64,000 nucleotides of DNA from Atopobacter sp. AH10 (GCF_003664595.1 NZ_QXPZ01000002.1:110931-174930); one strand, 5' to 3'. Numbered from the stretch's first letter, positions 8,864 to 17,325 are shown. Numbers and translations are program-made. Notes: generated from the sequence alone by a model not told the origin.

Positions 8864-9421
8864 TTACTTCCAATCCAGCATTGCTTTTTCTAACTCTGAA
8901 AAATTACAATTTGCTCTTCTGATAACTCCTGTTTCCTTCTGCTTTTGGTATAATTTTTCTACCTTTTTCAAAAGCTTTGTTTTTACCTTAAGACAAAAAG
9001 CATATTCTTTTTCAAATAAGTCTTTGTATCTTATGTCCTCAAGCTCATCAAATTCAATTCTTTCATAGCAACCAGTAGGTACAGGTATCATTTTCTTAAT
9101 ATCCAATATAGATAATATGTGCATTTTTTCTTCATCAGAATAATATTTGTAAATATCTCCATTTATAGTAATGCTGTTATCAATTACCTCGTAAATCAGA
9201 AAATGCTCATCGGAAACATTCTTCCATCTTTTATGTTTTTCCTTTGCAGAAGAAATTGGAATAAAATAATTATAATTTTCTATCCCAACAATAATTCCAA
9301 CAAATGGTTTAATACTGTTTCTATACGATGGGTTGTAATAAACTTCTGAATCTATTTGATTTAGATATTCAAGGTAATCGGGATTTACAGTATAAAATCC
9401 ATATTTAATCGCTTCTGCCAT
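8864..9421 (-). CDS. ToxN/AbiQ-family endoribonuclease toxin (type III toxin-antitoxin)
   Basis: This 185-residue protein resembles the ToxN/AbiQ/CptN family. The opening GFYTVNPDYLEYLNQIDSEV matches the family's 'FYTI.. YI.YL...D..V' start. KPFVGIIVGIENYNYFIPISSAK aligns with the core strand pair and the catalytic T-S-P-K segment of ToxN, here Ser57-Ser58-Ala59-Lys60. MIPVP and the C-terminal CNFSELEKAMLDW are further family landmarks. By family it cuts A-rich mRNA and is held inactive by binding repeat units of its own upstream RNA. Directly upstream lie exactly the expected parts: promoter, about two RNA repeats, terminator, then AGGAGAAGGAA before the ATG. Type III loci often act as phage abortive-infection systems. 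The assignment rests on motif and layout, without a search. Confidence 0.85.
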   Translation of the reverse strand: MAEAIKYGFYTVNPDYLEYLNQIDSEVYYNPSYRNSIKPFVGIIVGIENYNYFIPISSAKEKHKRWKNVSDEHFLIYEVIDNSITINGDIYKYYSDEEKMHILSILDIKKMIPVPTGCYERIEFDELEDIRYKDLFEKEYAFCLKVKTKLLKKVEKLYQKQKETGVIRRANCNFSELEKAMLDWK

Positions 9422-9432
9422 TTCCTTCTCCT

Positions 9433-9462
9433 AAAAAAAACAGAGAGGTTTTATCCTCTCTG
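9433..9462 (-). terminator. Terminator between antitoxin RNA and toxin gene
   Basis: An 8-bp stem CAGAGAGG/CCTCTCTG with a 6-nt loop is followed on the minus strand by eight T residues. In type III systems this leaky terminator sets the excess of antitoxin RNA over toxin mRNA, and it sits in the expected place 12 nt upstream of the toxin start. Confidence 0.9.
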
Positions 9463-9553
9463 CTCGCTTTAATGCTTCACCTTTGGGATATAGGTAGTGA
9501 GACACCTTCTTTAATGCTCCACCTTTAACGGCAGTGGGACACCTTCTTTATTT
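9463..9553 (-). ncRNA. Type III antitoxin repeat RNA
   Basis: Read on the minus strand there are two consecutive units, 9549-9513 (37 nt) and 9512-9471 (42 nt), each starting AAAGAAGGTGTC and ending AGGTGRAGCATT, with a further short AAAGC start before the terminator. The units share their ends and vary in the middle, as expected for RNA pseudoknot units cut out by a ToxN-family toxin. Transcription should begin near 9553 from the promoter at 9560-9588 and end at the 9433-9462 terminator. Two units of about 40 nt are nearer to the cptIN arrangement than to the 5.5 x 36 nt toxIN arrangement, but the subfamily is inference. Confidence 0.85.
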
Positions 9554-9559
9554 ACTGAA

Positions 9560-9588
9560 AGTATAACAAATATTTTTAGAAATGTCAA
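9560..9588 (-). promoter_or_regulatory. Promoter of the type III antitoxin RNA
   Basis: On the minus strand TTGACA (9588-9583) and TATACT (9565-9560) are separated by exactly 17 bp: a perfect -35 and a near-perfect -10. It lies just upstream of the repeat RNA. Confidence 0.9.
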
Positions 9589-9766
9589 ATCTGTAATTTT
9601 CTAAGTATGTGTCAACTCATTGTCGGTAATTTTTGAGAAGCGACTTTTTCCCCTAGGGAGGGGACAGAAATCCGCTCGTTGTTACCGTCTTGTTTGAATC
9701 AGGGCAAATAGCACTCCTTGCCTATAACAATTGATTAATTTAGGATATATTGAAATAATGAAAAGT

Positions 9767-9812
9767 AAAGCGAGTATACACCTTGATCAACCAACATATA
9801 TACTCGCTTTTT
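9767..9812. terminator. Terminator at the end of the galactitol-type PTS operon
   Basis: A 12-bp stem (AAAGCGAGTATA, 9767-9778, with TATACTCGCTTT, 9799-9810) lies just downstream of the last gene of the minus-strand PTS operon, with T-rich flanks on both sides. The remaining gene-free DNA at 9589-9766 shows nothing else I can name. Confidence 0.8.
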
Positions 9813-9846
9813 CCTTTATGAAGTCTCACAATCTTGGATACATTCG

Positions 9847-10536
9847 TTAATAACTACTCTTGTTGCTTAAATCAACTTCTGTAATCCATTCTTCGACTTT
9901 ATTCACATTATCCTCAAATGTCCCTTCTTTGACAAAATCTTTATCGAAAAATGAAGTCCCAATCGTAATAGCACTAATCCCATAGCGAGCCAACTCTTGT
10001 ATTCTTTCCTTGCTGTTAACACTACCTGCAACGACAATTGGTTTCTGTACTTTTTTTACTAGGGCAGATAACAGAGACTCTTTATCTCCTTCAAAACGAT
10101 AAATCGCTACAGTTATGCCTGTCACATCCAAGGATGCAATCCGACACGCTTCCTCAACAATATCCTCAACACTCCCTAACAATCTTCTTGGATTCCCCAC
10201 TAACTCACCAACAAAAGGATAATAGTCTATATTCTCCCCCTTCAAGAGATTGCTTATTTCTTTACTATACGCCCCTCCCAATACCTTATCAAAGCCACAT
10301 TCAATCGCAAAATGAGCGCTAGCTCTACATTCTTCTTCGCTATCTTTCATCATTTCCAATACAGTTTGCTTATTAGCACTTTTCATTGTTTGAACTAATT
10401 CTTTAACCTTTTCTAAAGGAATACCTATATCTTTACATCCCCAATTTTCACAACTAGCGCTCTTATTATCTTCAAAAACTTGTTGCGCATTACTGATCGT
10501 TCGATCTTCCTTAACTAACATCGTCAATAACTTCAT
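9847..10536 (-). CDS. TIM-barrel protein of a PTS operon, function unknown
   Basis: This 229-residue protein looks like a (beta/alpha)8 barrel. The segment KPIVVAGSVNSKERIQEL followed by GISAITIGTSFF is the typical C-terminal phosphate-binding region of HisA/TrpF/ribulose-phosphate-epimerase-like barrels. Its start MKLLTMLVKED overlaps the end of the IIA gene by 4 bp (ATGA type), so it is translationally coupled. As the only cytoplasmic enzyme-like gene in this PTS operon it probably acts on the phosphorylated sugar that the PTS brings in, as an aldolase, epimerase or isomerase. I do not recognise the exact family. Confidence 0.65.
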   Translation of the reverse strand: MKLLTMLVKEDRTISNAQQVFEDNKSASCENWGCKDIGIPLEKVKELVQTMKSANKQTVLEMMKDSEEECRASAHFAIECGFDKVLGGAYSKEISNLLKGENIDYYPFVGELVGNPRRLLGSVEDIVEEACRIASLDVTGITVAIYRFEGDKESLLSALVKKVQKPIVVAGSVNSKERIQELARYGISAITIGTSFFDKDFVKEGTFEDNVNKVEEWITEVDLSNKSSY

Positions 10537-11003
10537 TTTCCACTTTCTCCTCCTTCATTCAACGCCTTTAAGAAATTATCTTTCGTGTTAGCTTGCTTTA
10601 ACGCTTTCAAGCTATTCTGATCCATTAATAATTTAGATAAGTCTGCCATCAAAGATAAATGTGCCTTGCTATCTGGAGACGCTACAGCAATAACTAATTC
10701 AACTGGATCATTTTCTTCATGGCCAAAATTTATTGACCTTTTCAACTTTACAGCCGCCACTCCAGCGCGTTTAACCCCATTATCACAAGCGGCATGAGGT
10801 AAGGCTAAGCCAGGTAGTAAAACAATGTAAGGTCCAAGTTCTTCACAGTTCCTAATCATTGCACTTGTGTAACTAGCATCTGCAGAATCAATATTGGTGA
10901 GCAATCGTCCCGCTTCTCTGATAGCATCTTCTCGTGTTGCTGCATCGAAGTCTATACTCACGTTATCTGGCGTAAATAATTTATGTGATTCATCCACTTC
11001 CAT
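10533..11003 (-). CDS. PTS EIIA, fructose/mannitol (PTS_EIIA_2) type
   Basis: This 156-residue cytoplasmic phosphocarrier has the EIIA-2 fold. The phosphorylated histidine is in LPGLALPHAACD, and VELVIAVASPDSKAHLSLMADLSKLLMD is the usual second half. By family it takes phosphate from HPr and passes it to the IIB protein encoded 6 bp upstream. The operon order is IIC-IIB-IIA-enzyme, with tight spacing throughout. Confidence 0.9.
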   Translation of the reverse strand: MEVDESHKLFTPDNVSIDFDAATREDAIREAGRLLTNIDSADASYTSAMIRNCEELGPYIVLLPGLALPHAACDNGVKRAGVAAVKLKRSINFGHEENDPVELVIAVASPDSKAHLSLMADLSKLLMDQNSLKALKQANTKDNFLKALNEGGESGK

Positions 11004-11009
11004 AACAAT

Positions 11010-11309
11010 TTACCCTCTTAACACACGGTTGATTTCTTCAGTTATTCTATCACTATCTCCTTTAAATAAATCAGTTACGACCACTACTGGTATATTTAAA
11101 GAGACGACTTCAGGAGGAACCTGAGCCATTGTCGTTAAAACTAATCGAATATTGCTATAATTTTTGATTTCATGAAAGCCACCTTTGATAATCTCAAAGT
11201 TGTATCCATTATCTCTTAAAATATCTTCGACCATCGGATAGACTAAAGTACTTGATACAATGCCTGATCCACAGACTAACATCACTCTTACACGATCAGA
11301 ATTAGCCAT
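11010..11309 (-). CDS. PTS EIIB, galactitol (Gat) type
   Basis: This 99-residue protein has the EIIB P-loop VRVMLVCGSGIVSSTLV, with Cys13 as the probable phosphorylation site, and PVVVVTDLFKGD near the end. It passes phosphate from the downstream-encoded IIA to the sugar carried by the IIC protein. The gene lies 12 bp downstream of the IIC gene with a good ribosome site. Confidence 0.88.
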   Translation of the reverse strand: MANSDRVRVMLVCGSGIVSSTLVYPMVEDILRDNGYNFEIIKGGFHEIKNYSNIRLVLTTMAQVPPEVVSLNIPVVVVTDLFKGDSDRITEEINRVLRG

Positions 11310-11321
11310 TTTTACCCCTCC

Positions 11322-12740
11322 TTATTCCTTGCCTTCATGAAGTAATTCTGTCACATATTCACTAGGTCTATTTCTCATCAAATACCATACAATAAAGAAT
11401 GCTGTTAATATGGCTAAGCCTATGAATAAATCAAGCAATTTATGGGTAACACCAATAAACATAGCTATTTTAAACAAAGCAAAACCAACTGGTGTCGTCC
11501 CCACACATAAAGAAGTAAACAACATTCCTTTTGCCCCAGTTACCGCAAAATGAGTAGCTGTTGCCATGGCTACATTGGCAGGTGCCATTTGAGCTCCAAT
11601 AAGGAAGGACACTGGAATTAATAACAAAGTAGCATTTAGTAAGCCTCTAAAAATATTACCTCTGTTGGTATTAGTTAAAAAGGTGCAGATAAATATAAAC
11701 AAGCCAGCTACGTCTCCCATTGGCAGGACTTGGTTTCCAGGCAAAACAAAAGCAATGAGAAAGGCTATTGGAGTAGTTAAAAGTCCTATAACGACATGTT
11801 CAGGCGCTCCAACTAAAATAGCAGCATCAAGTCCTACATAACATTCTCTCCCCGGCATACGTTTTCTTAGGAATTTTCGAATAGCTTCGGAAAGAGGTGC
11901 CATACCTGCAACAACCAATTCAGCCGCTCTAGGAATAAGATACATAAAAAGTGCAACTGTAAAGCCTAATGACAAAGCCTTCCCTAACTGTTCCAAACTT
12001 GGTGGCATCGTCATAAAAGCAACGCAACCTACAATAAAGCCGATCACCCATCCAATAAAGATACTTTCCCCGAAAAAGCCAAATTTCCTTTGAATATCTT
12101 GGGCATTCCAGTTGATATCTTTGACCACTGGGACGCGATCCCATAATTGATCCAGTAAAAAGCCAATTGGTGCCCAAAGAATTGAATAGGCATGGGTTAC
12201 CGTTAATCCATCGGTAGGCATATTATAATAAGGCTGAATATATGGATAAACCCAGTCAGCCATTTTCAAGGAAATAAACCAAAAAGCTATACCAACCGCA
12301 ATGGTTAATAGCCAATTCTTCGAAAGGTAATAGGTTGCACCCATATAAAAAATGAAAATCCAATGGTTGTTAAAATCAACATTTAAGGTTTTAGTTAGCC
12401 CAATTGTGACTAAAAGAGCATTACATAAAATCATCAAAGCTATTCCTGCCATACACCAAGGAATTGCAAAAACAATCCCTGATTGAGTCGGCCAACCTAA
12501 ATCGAGTATAGTAAAGTTTACGCCAAATTTATTGGCTAATTCTCTAGCAGCTGGTTCTAATGCAGAAAAAATTGTGCCAATCAAAACACCCAAAGCTGTA
12601 AAACCCACACCCATCTTCAAAGCCCCAGCGAATGACCTTTTAAAAGGTGCACCAAATAGCCCACCTAAAATTAAAGCAAATAAAGGAACAATAAATGCAG
12701 CGCCATAACTCACTAACCACTTAAACAGATCCATTAACAT
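11322..12740 (-). CDS. PTS EIIC, galactitol (Gat) family permease
   Basis: This 472-residue polytopic membrane protein belongs to the EIIC-Gat family. It has about ten hydrophobic segments and the conserved block GRECYVGLDAAILVGAPEHVVIGLLTTPIAF, with the family motif around the sugar site. The ATG at 12740 is preferred because AAGGAGG lies 11 nt upstream; an in-frame ATG 69 bp earlier would add a very basic extension with no ribosome site. It should bring in and phosphorylate a polyol or related sugar; the exact substrate cannot be told. It is the first gene of the operon and divergent from the PRD regulator. Confidence 0.88.
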   Translation of the reverse strand: MLMDLFKWLVSYGAAFIVPLFALILGGLFGAPFKRSFAGALKMGVGFTALGVLIGTIFSALEPAARELANKFGVNFTILDLGWPTQSGIVFAIPWCMAGIALMILCNALLVTIGLTKTLNVDFNNHWIFIFYMGATYYLSKNWLLTIAVGIAFWFISLKMADWVYPYIQPYYNMPTDGLTVTHAYSILWAPIGFLLDQLWDRVPVVKDINWNAQDIQRKFGFFGESIFIGWVIGFIVGCVAFMTMPPSLEQLGKALSLGFTVALFMYLIPRAAELVVAGMAPLSEAIRKFLRKRMPGRECYVGLDAAILVGAPEHVVIGLLTTPIAFLIAFVLPGNQVLPMGDVAGLFIFICTFLTNTNRGNIFRGLLNATLLLIPVSFLIGAQMAPANVAMATATHFAVTGAKGMLFTSLCVGTTPVGFALFKIAMFIGVTHKLLDLFIGLAILTAFFIVWYLMRNRPSEYVTELLHEGKE

Positions 12741-12821
12741 GGTATCGTAATCCTCCTTTTTTATTTTGTTTTTATCTGTCCTCAGAATAATTGTTTTTTC
12801 CCTTCTCATTCAACTAAGAAT

Positions 12822-12875
12822 TTGCCCTTTAAAAGGGTAATAAATAGGCCTAGGAATTGCCCGAGTAGAGGGCAA
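12822..12875. promoter_or_regulatory. Pair of TTGCCC-N7-GGGCAA operators
   Basis: Two inverted repeats lie 35 bp apart between the PTS operon and its divergent regulator gene. One is TTGCCC-N7-GGGTAA at 12822-12840 (one mismatch), the other TTGCCC-N7-GGGCAA at 12857-12875 (perfect). Same half-sites and same 7-bp spacer suggest two sites for one dimeric DNA-binding protein, most simply the neighbouring PRD regulator. Binding by that protein is inference. Confidence 0.7.
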
Positions 12876-12945
12876 ATAAACAACTCAAGACTTCTACATT
12901 TGTCATTTAGATATTGATATACTTCCATATAGGGAGGGATTAATT

Positions 12946-14853
12946 ATGCTAACTGCAAAACAAATCGAGCTGCTTACATTGCTTCTTAAACAAGAAACTT
13001 CAGTAACTGCCTCTTTTCTAGCTCATGAACTCCATATTTCTGTTCGAAGCATAAAAAGCTATGTAGCTAGCATTAACAGCGAAGGTAACAACAAAATCAT
13101 CGTTTCTTCTAATAAAGGTTACCGTTTAGCGGATAAAAGTATTGCTGAATCATTAATTCATGGCCACTCTACTATTCCCGAAAGTTATATCCAGCGAGCC
13201 TATCTCTTGATCCGAAAAATTCTAATTGACCACCAGGAAGTTGATAGTTTTGATTTTTGCCATGAGGTCTTTATCAGTTACTCTACTTTAAAATCAGACC
13301 TAGCTAAGTGGAATATCGCCTTCAAAAGATATCATGTCCGATTTGCTACTAAACAATCTAAACTAGTAATTTTAGCGGATGAAACCTCTAAACGAAAGTT
13401 ACTTTCTAAAATCATCTTTGAAGAAGCTGATCACAAATTATTGGACATTGCTACCCTATATAAACTTTACAGTCAAGAAACAGTTCAACATTTATCTTGC
13501 CTATTGAGAAGACATTTCGACCAAAACAAAATCTATATTAATGACTACTCTTTCATGAATATGCTCCTTCATTTATTAATCATTCTTGATAGAGTCAAAA
13601 AAGGTTCTTCTTTAAGCTATCATCCTGTAAAAGATACACCACAGCAACAGCAAAATCCTCTAGTTATCAGCTTATGTGAGTCGATTGAAAAACAATTTAA
13701 AGTCGATTTTAATGCCAACGAAAAAGAAGAAATTGATCTATTAGCTCGCTCTAATATCAATAGTCATCTCATCAATAGCGATCTTCATTTATCTAAGATC
13801 ATTGATCAAAATAGTATGTCGCTCACTCAGACCATCGTAAATAATGTTTATAATAATTATGGTATTGATCTATCCAAAAATAGTTTCATCATTCCTTTCA
13901 GCTTGCATCTGAACACTTTATATAACAGAATTAAAAGAGGATCATTTAATCCTAATCCACTATTGTCCAATATAAAATTAGAATGCCCCCTTATTTATGA
14001 AATAGCGATTTTTGTCTCCCTATTTTTATCCGATGTCTTTAACCAGAAAATTCCAGAAGACGAAATAGCTTTTCTTGCTTTACATATTGGGACAGAACTC
14101 GAACGGCAAAAAAGCAATGAGCAAAAACTTAAATGTATTCTTCTCTGCCCAAATTATCTAGATTGGAGAGAACAGCTATACAATAAACTTTTATTTCATT
14201 TTGGGAGCGACATCCACATTATTGAAATTGCTAGCCATCTATCCGAAATAACTTCAAAAAAATACGATATTTTGATCACTACTACTCAAATGGATTACAT
14301 CCATTCCAGTAACATCTATTATCTTTGCCCACTCAATTTTGATGATTATACCGCTGAACTGGCAAAAAAACTTCGAGAACTGAAATTTTCTCTAAAAAAG
14401 AAGCAAGTTTTAGCTGAACTATATCATTTATTTAATCCAACCTTATTTTTTGTTGACCCACCAATGGAAAATAAAGTCGATATTATCGAATTCCTTTGCA
14501 CTCAACTACTAAAGCAAGGGTATGTAAACGAGAGCTATTTTGATCAGGTAATGGAAAGAGAAGACGCTTCGTCTACTGATTTTGACGATTTGGCAGTCCC
14601 ACACGCGATGAAATGTAACGCCATTAAAACTGTGATTCCTGTTATTATTAGTCATAAAGGGATTATTTGGAAATCCAAACCCGTTCACGTTATCCTTTTA
14701 CCAACAATAAGCGAATTAGACAAAAAGCATTTTGCTGCCCTTTACGAAGTGATCTTATCTCTTTTTAATCAGCGAAACTTAAAAGAAACGGTTCTTACGA
14801 TCCATTCGTTCGACGATTTTTATCAATACATCTATTCTCATCTGAATACATGA
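12946..14853 (+). CDS. PRD-containing transcriptional regulator with EIIB-like and EIIA domains
   Basis: This 635-residue regulator is of the MtlR/LicR/BglG type. Residues 1-60 hold a helix-turn-helix (TASFLAHELHISVRSIKSYVASI). Two PRD domains follow, at roughly 170-275 and 280-385; the second contains CPLIYEIAIFVSLFL and IAFLALHIGTELER. An EIIB-Gat-like domain at about 395-480 starts KCILLCPNYLDW and lacks the glycine-rich loop of working EIIB proteins. A C-terminal EIIA-2 domain carries LAVPHAMKC with the phosphorylatable His. It is divergent from the galactitol-type PTS operon and is most likely its PTS-controlled activator. AGGGAGGG lies upstream of the ATG. Confidence 0.9.
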   Translation: MLTAKQIELLTLLLKQETSVTASFLAHELHISVRSIKSYVASINSEGNNKIIVSSNKGYRLADKSIAESLIHGHSTIPESYIQRAYLLIRKILIDHQEVDSFDFCHEVFISYSTLKSDLAKWNIAFKRYHVRFATKQSKLVILADETSKRKLLSKIIFEEADHKLLDIATLYKLYSQETVQHLSCLLRRHFDQNKIYINDYSFMNMLLHLLIILDRVKKGSSLSYHPVKDTPQQQQNPLVISLCESIEKQFKVDFNANEKEEIDLLARSNINSHLINSDLHLSKIIDQNSMSLTQTIVNNVYNNYGIDLSKNSFIIPFSLHLNTLYNRIKRGSFNPNPLLSNIKLECPLIYEIAIFVSLFLSDVFNQKIPEDEIAFLALHIGTELERQKSNEQKLKCILLCPNYLDWREQLYNKLLFHFGSDIHIIEIASHLSEITSKKYDILITTTQMDYIHSSNIYYLCPLNFDDYTAELAKKLRELKFSLKKKQVLAELYHLFNPTLFFVDPPMENKVDIIEFLCTQLLKQGYVNESYFDQVMEREDASSTDFDDLAVPHAMKCNAIKTVIPVIISHKGIIWKSKPVHVILLPTISELDKKHFAALYEVILSLFNQRNLKETVLTIHSFDDFYQYIYSHLNT

Positions 14854-14872
14854 GTCACGATATGCAAAAAAA

Positions 14873-14910
14873 TCCCCCAAAGTTGGACGACACGGTCTAA
14901 CTTTGGGGGC
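14873..14910. terminator. Bidirectional terminator between the PRD regulator and pepC
   Basis: An 11-bp stem CCCCCAAAGTT/AACTTTGGGGG is flanked by seven A on the left (a T-run for the minus strand), so it is strong for pepC and also serves the plus-strand regulator gene. A near-identical hairpin occurs at 58672-58709. Confidence 0.88.
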
Positions 14911-14972
14911 AATTGCTTTAGCCTCTACGAAAGGGTCCTTTTAACAAACTATCTTTTTATTTTTAGGATAGA

Positions 14973-16298
14973 CTATTGAACATTGCTCATCAACAAGCAG
15001 TATGGATCGTATTTATCTAATTCGATGCTGTCTTGTTCGAAGGCTTTAAGGTATTCTTCGCTCACATATTTTTTGTCGACGATTAATTCGTAAACATATT
15101 CATCAAACCATTCATCAGCCATGGAGAAGACACCCTTATTTCCATCTTTATCTCCCCAAGAATTTTCTACCTTCCATTGAGTTGGTTTGCCATCTTTGAT
15201 ATTCACCCCAACGATATTCATGGCATGGTTTGCCATCGATTGACGAGAATCAATGCGGTCAGCCTTGGAGAATTCACCAACTGGAACTAATGTATCTTCA
15301 AAGTTGAACATAGCTGTATCCATAATCCCAGATTTGCGTTCGAAGTAGTGATCTACATCAGCCGCATACCAAGCTGTACGTTTGTCTTTGATGGATTTAA
15401 TCATGGCTTCTTTCATTTCTTCAACTGGCACGTTTAAGCCAATCAAGCCCTTGTCTTCCACCACGTTCTTCACATCAGGGCAAGTGTATACTCGGCCATA
15501 AGGATGACGTTCACGAGGGTCATTGATTAGACGAACCATATTGTCATAGAAACCTGCCAAATATTTTTCATAGAAGGATTGAGGAGTTAAATCTTTTTCG
15601 ATATGGTATTTCTTATCTTTATCCACATATTCGAAATCAAATTTTTGAACAGGTTTGCCAATGCATTTAACAAAGATGTTGTAAACCTTACTCAAACATT
15701 CTTCTTTCAAAGCTTGGATGTCTTTATCATCAGCACGACGAATGTCCATAGTGTATTTCTTGATAATTTCTTGAACACGTTGGAACATAGCGCCTGAATC
15801 TGAAGAACTAAAGGTTTCCCCCATCGCAGATTTTGGCACAATACCGTACTTTTTAATCAAAGCAGCAAAGTATTCAAAGTAGCCACCATCGCTAGTCTTG
15901 TAAGCCAAAGCTCGTTCAACATCACGGCTATTAATGTCTTGATCTTTAGTTGCAATGATGCGTTCTAAATAGGTGTTTGTTTTTTCCATGTTATCGTAAA
16001 AATAGAGATAAGTTTCTGATAATTCAAACTCCTCTAACTTCAAATCAGCAATGATTTTTGGGCGTGCCATATTCAAAGCCGCAAACATCCAACAACGGCC
16101 TGTGTGTTTTTGATTGGTGATATTTTTATGATCGATTTCATCACTGAAAATAAATTTATGCTTGTTGATGGCTAATTGGCTCTTACTAGCTTCTCGAACC
16201 CCAACGTTAGAAATGGCATTGGCGATCAATTCATTTGTTTTGTTGCTGTCATAAGCTTTTTCAAATTGATCGTATAAAGATTGGGTTAATTCTCCCAT
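14973..16298 (-). CDS. pepC: Aminopeptidase C (bleomycin hydrolase family)
   Basis: This 441-residue cytoplasmic cysteine aminopeptidase (family C1B) trims N-terminal residues from peptides. The catalytic Cys is in HTGRCWMFAALN, the His in MANHAMNIVG and the Asn in WKVENSWGDK. The ATG at 16298 gives the usual N-terminus and length (~445). An in-frame ATG at 16367 is unlikely because a probable promoter (-10 at 16377-16382) would make it essentially leaderless. It is transcribed alone and ends at the 14873-14910 terminator. It may complement the dipeptide importer at 38916-44477 in amino-acid supply. Confidence 0.94.
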   Translation of the reverse strand: MGELTQSLYDQFEKAYDSNKTNELIANAISNVGVREASKSQLAINKHKFIFSDEIDHKNITNQKHTGRCWMFAALNMARPKIIADLKLEEFELSETYLYFYDNMEKTNTYLERIIATKDQDINSRDVERALAYKTSDGGYFEYFAALIKKYGIVPKSAMGETFSSSDSGAMFQRVQEIIKKYTMDIRRADDKDIQALKEECLSKVYNIFVKCIGKPVQKFDFEYVDKDKKYHIEKDLTPQSFYEKYLAGFYDNMVRLINDPRERHPYGRVYTCPDVKNVVEDKGLIGLNVPVEEMKEAMIKSIKDKRTAWYAADVDHYFERKSGIMDTAMFNFEDTLVPVGEFSKADRIDSRQSMANHAMNIVGVNIKDGKPTQWKVENSWGDKDGNKGVFSMADEWFDEYVYELIVDKKYVSEEYLKAFEQDSIELDKYDPYCLLMSNVQ

Positions 16299-16376
16299 GT
16301 CCTCACATTCCTTTCTTTTCTGATGAGCTGAATAACTACCTTCAAACAGCCCGATTAGCGTTTTCATACCGTCTCG

Positions 16377-16406
16377 ATTATATAATGAGAAAGGTTACGA
16401 TTTCAA
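16377..16406 (-). promoter_or_regulatory. Probable pepC promoter
   Basis: On the minus strand TTGAAA (16406-16401) and TATAAT (16382-16377) are 18 bp apart. Its place, about 80 bp upstream of 16298, supports the later of the two possible pepC starts. Confidence 0.65.
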
Positions 16407-16520
16407 GTTATCTTAACTATTTTCCTCTTCTGCTATAGTTCTTTAACTTAATAAATAGTCTGTCCATTCTTCTTTTCTCAAAACTTCCTTGGCTTAGCCT
16501 TCTTTTAATAGCCTCCATTC

Positions 16521-16556
16521 AAAAAACTCCTTAGCCAATCTCATCAGCTAAGGAGT
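16521..16556 (-). terminator. Terminator of the ascorbate-type PTS/transaldolase operon
   Basis: ACTCCTTAGC (16525-16534) pairs with GCTAAGGAGT (16547-16556). On the minus strand it is followed by TTTTT, and it lies just after the transaldolase stop. Confidence 0.85.
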
Positions 16557-16573
16557 AGTTTGTTCTACATGAA

Positions 16574-17287
16574 CTATAAAATGGAAAATCCGAGGGCTGT
16601 GCTATCCTTTAAGAACATTTGAACCGTTTCTTTAGAGTATTCCGTTAAATCTTTTCCTTTGAGACTACGGAATTTTTTTATAATGGCTGGCGTGCAGGTA
16701 ATAATATCCACACCAAGCTCATTAGCTTGATAAATATTCAATACTTCTCTTGGGCTTGCCCATAGCAATTGACAGCCTTTCTTTTCTCTACAAATCGCTA
16801 GACATTCTTTCATCAAAGGAAGAGGATCAACACCTGTATCCGCCACACGGCCCGCAAAAACAGAAACAATACTCTCTACCCCATCTGTTAAATGATCAAC
16901 CACTGTCCTCACCTGTTCTGGCGTAAATATAGCCGTCACATTCAGTTTAACGCCTTCTGAGGAGAGTTCTTTTAACAAAGGCGCAGTAGATTCGCCCTTT
17001 GAATTGGTCACTGGAATCTTGACATACACATTTTGAGCCAAGCGAGAGAGAACGAGTGCTTCTTCTTTCATCCCCTCTAAATCATCTTTGAACACTTCAA
17101 ATGAAACAGGATAATCCGTAATTTTAGCCAGAACTTCCTTGGCAAATGCTGTATAAGAAGTCACACCTGCTTTCTTCATCAAACTAGGATTAGTTGTAAA
17201 GCCGGTGACTTCTCCATAAGACAAGGTCTCCAACATATCGTCTACATTCGCACCGTCTGAGTAAATAGCTGTTTTAATTTCCGTCAT
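16574..17287 (-). CDS. Transaldolase-like / fructose-6-phosphate aldolase family protein
   Basis: This 237-residue enzyme is of the short transaldolase (TalC/FSA) family. Landmarks are VTGFTTNPSLMKKAG, the Schiff-base lysine segment VYVKIPVTNSKGE, LNVTAIFTPEQV and SVFAGRVADTGVDP. The ATG at 17287 with GGAGGG 10 nt upstream is chosen; the longer open frame upstream is just translation of a repeat array. By family it makes or breaks C3-C4 bonds of sugar phosphates. It is the last gene of an ascorbate-type PTS operon, where it probably handles the imported sugar phosphate. Confidence 0.88.
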   Translation of the reverse strand: MTEIKTAIYSDGANVDDMLETLSYGEVTGFTTNPSLMKKAGVTSYTAFAKEVLAKITDYPVSFEVFKDDLEGMKEEALVLSRLAQNVYVKIPVTNSKGESTAPLLKELSSEGVKLNVTAIFTPEQVRTVVDHLTDGVESIVSVFAGRVADTGVDPLPLMKECLAICREKKGCQLLWASPREVLNIYQANELGVDIITCTPAIIKKFRSLKGKDLTEYSKETVQMFLKDSTALGFSIL

Positions 17288-17325
17288 TATTAGACTTCCC
17301 TCCATTGACTTCAAATGCACTGATG

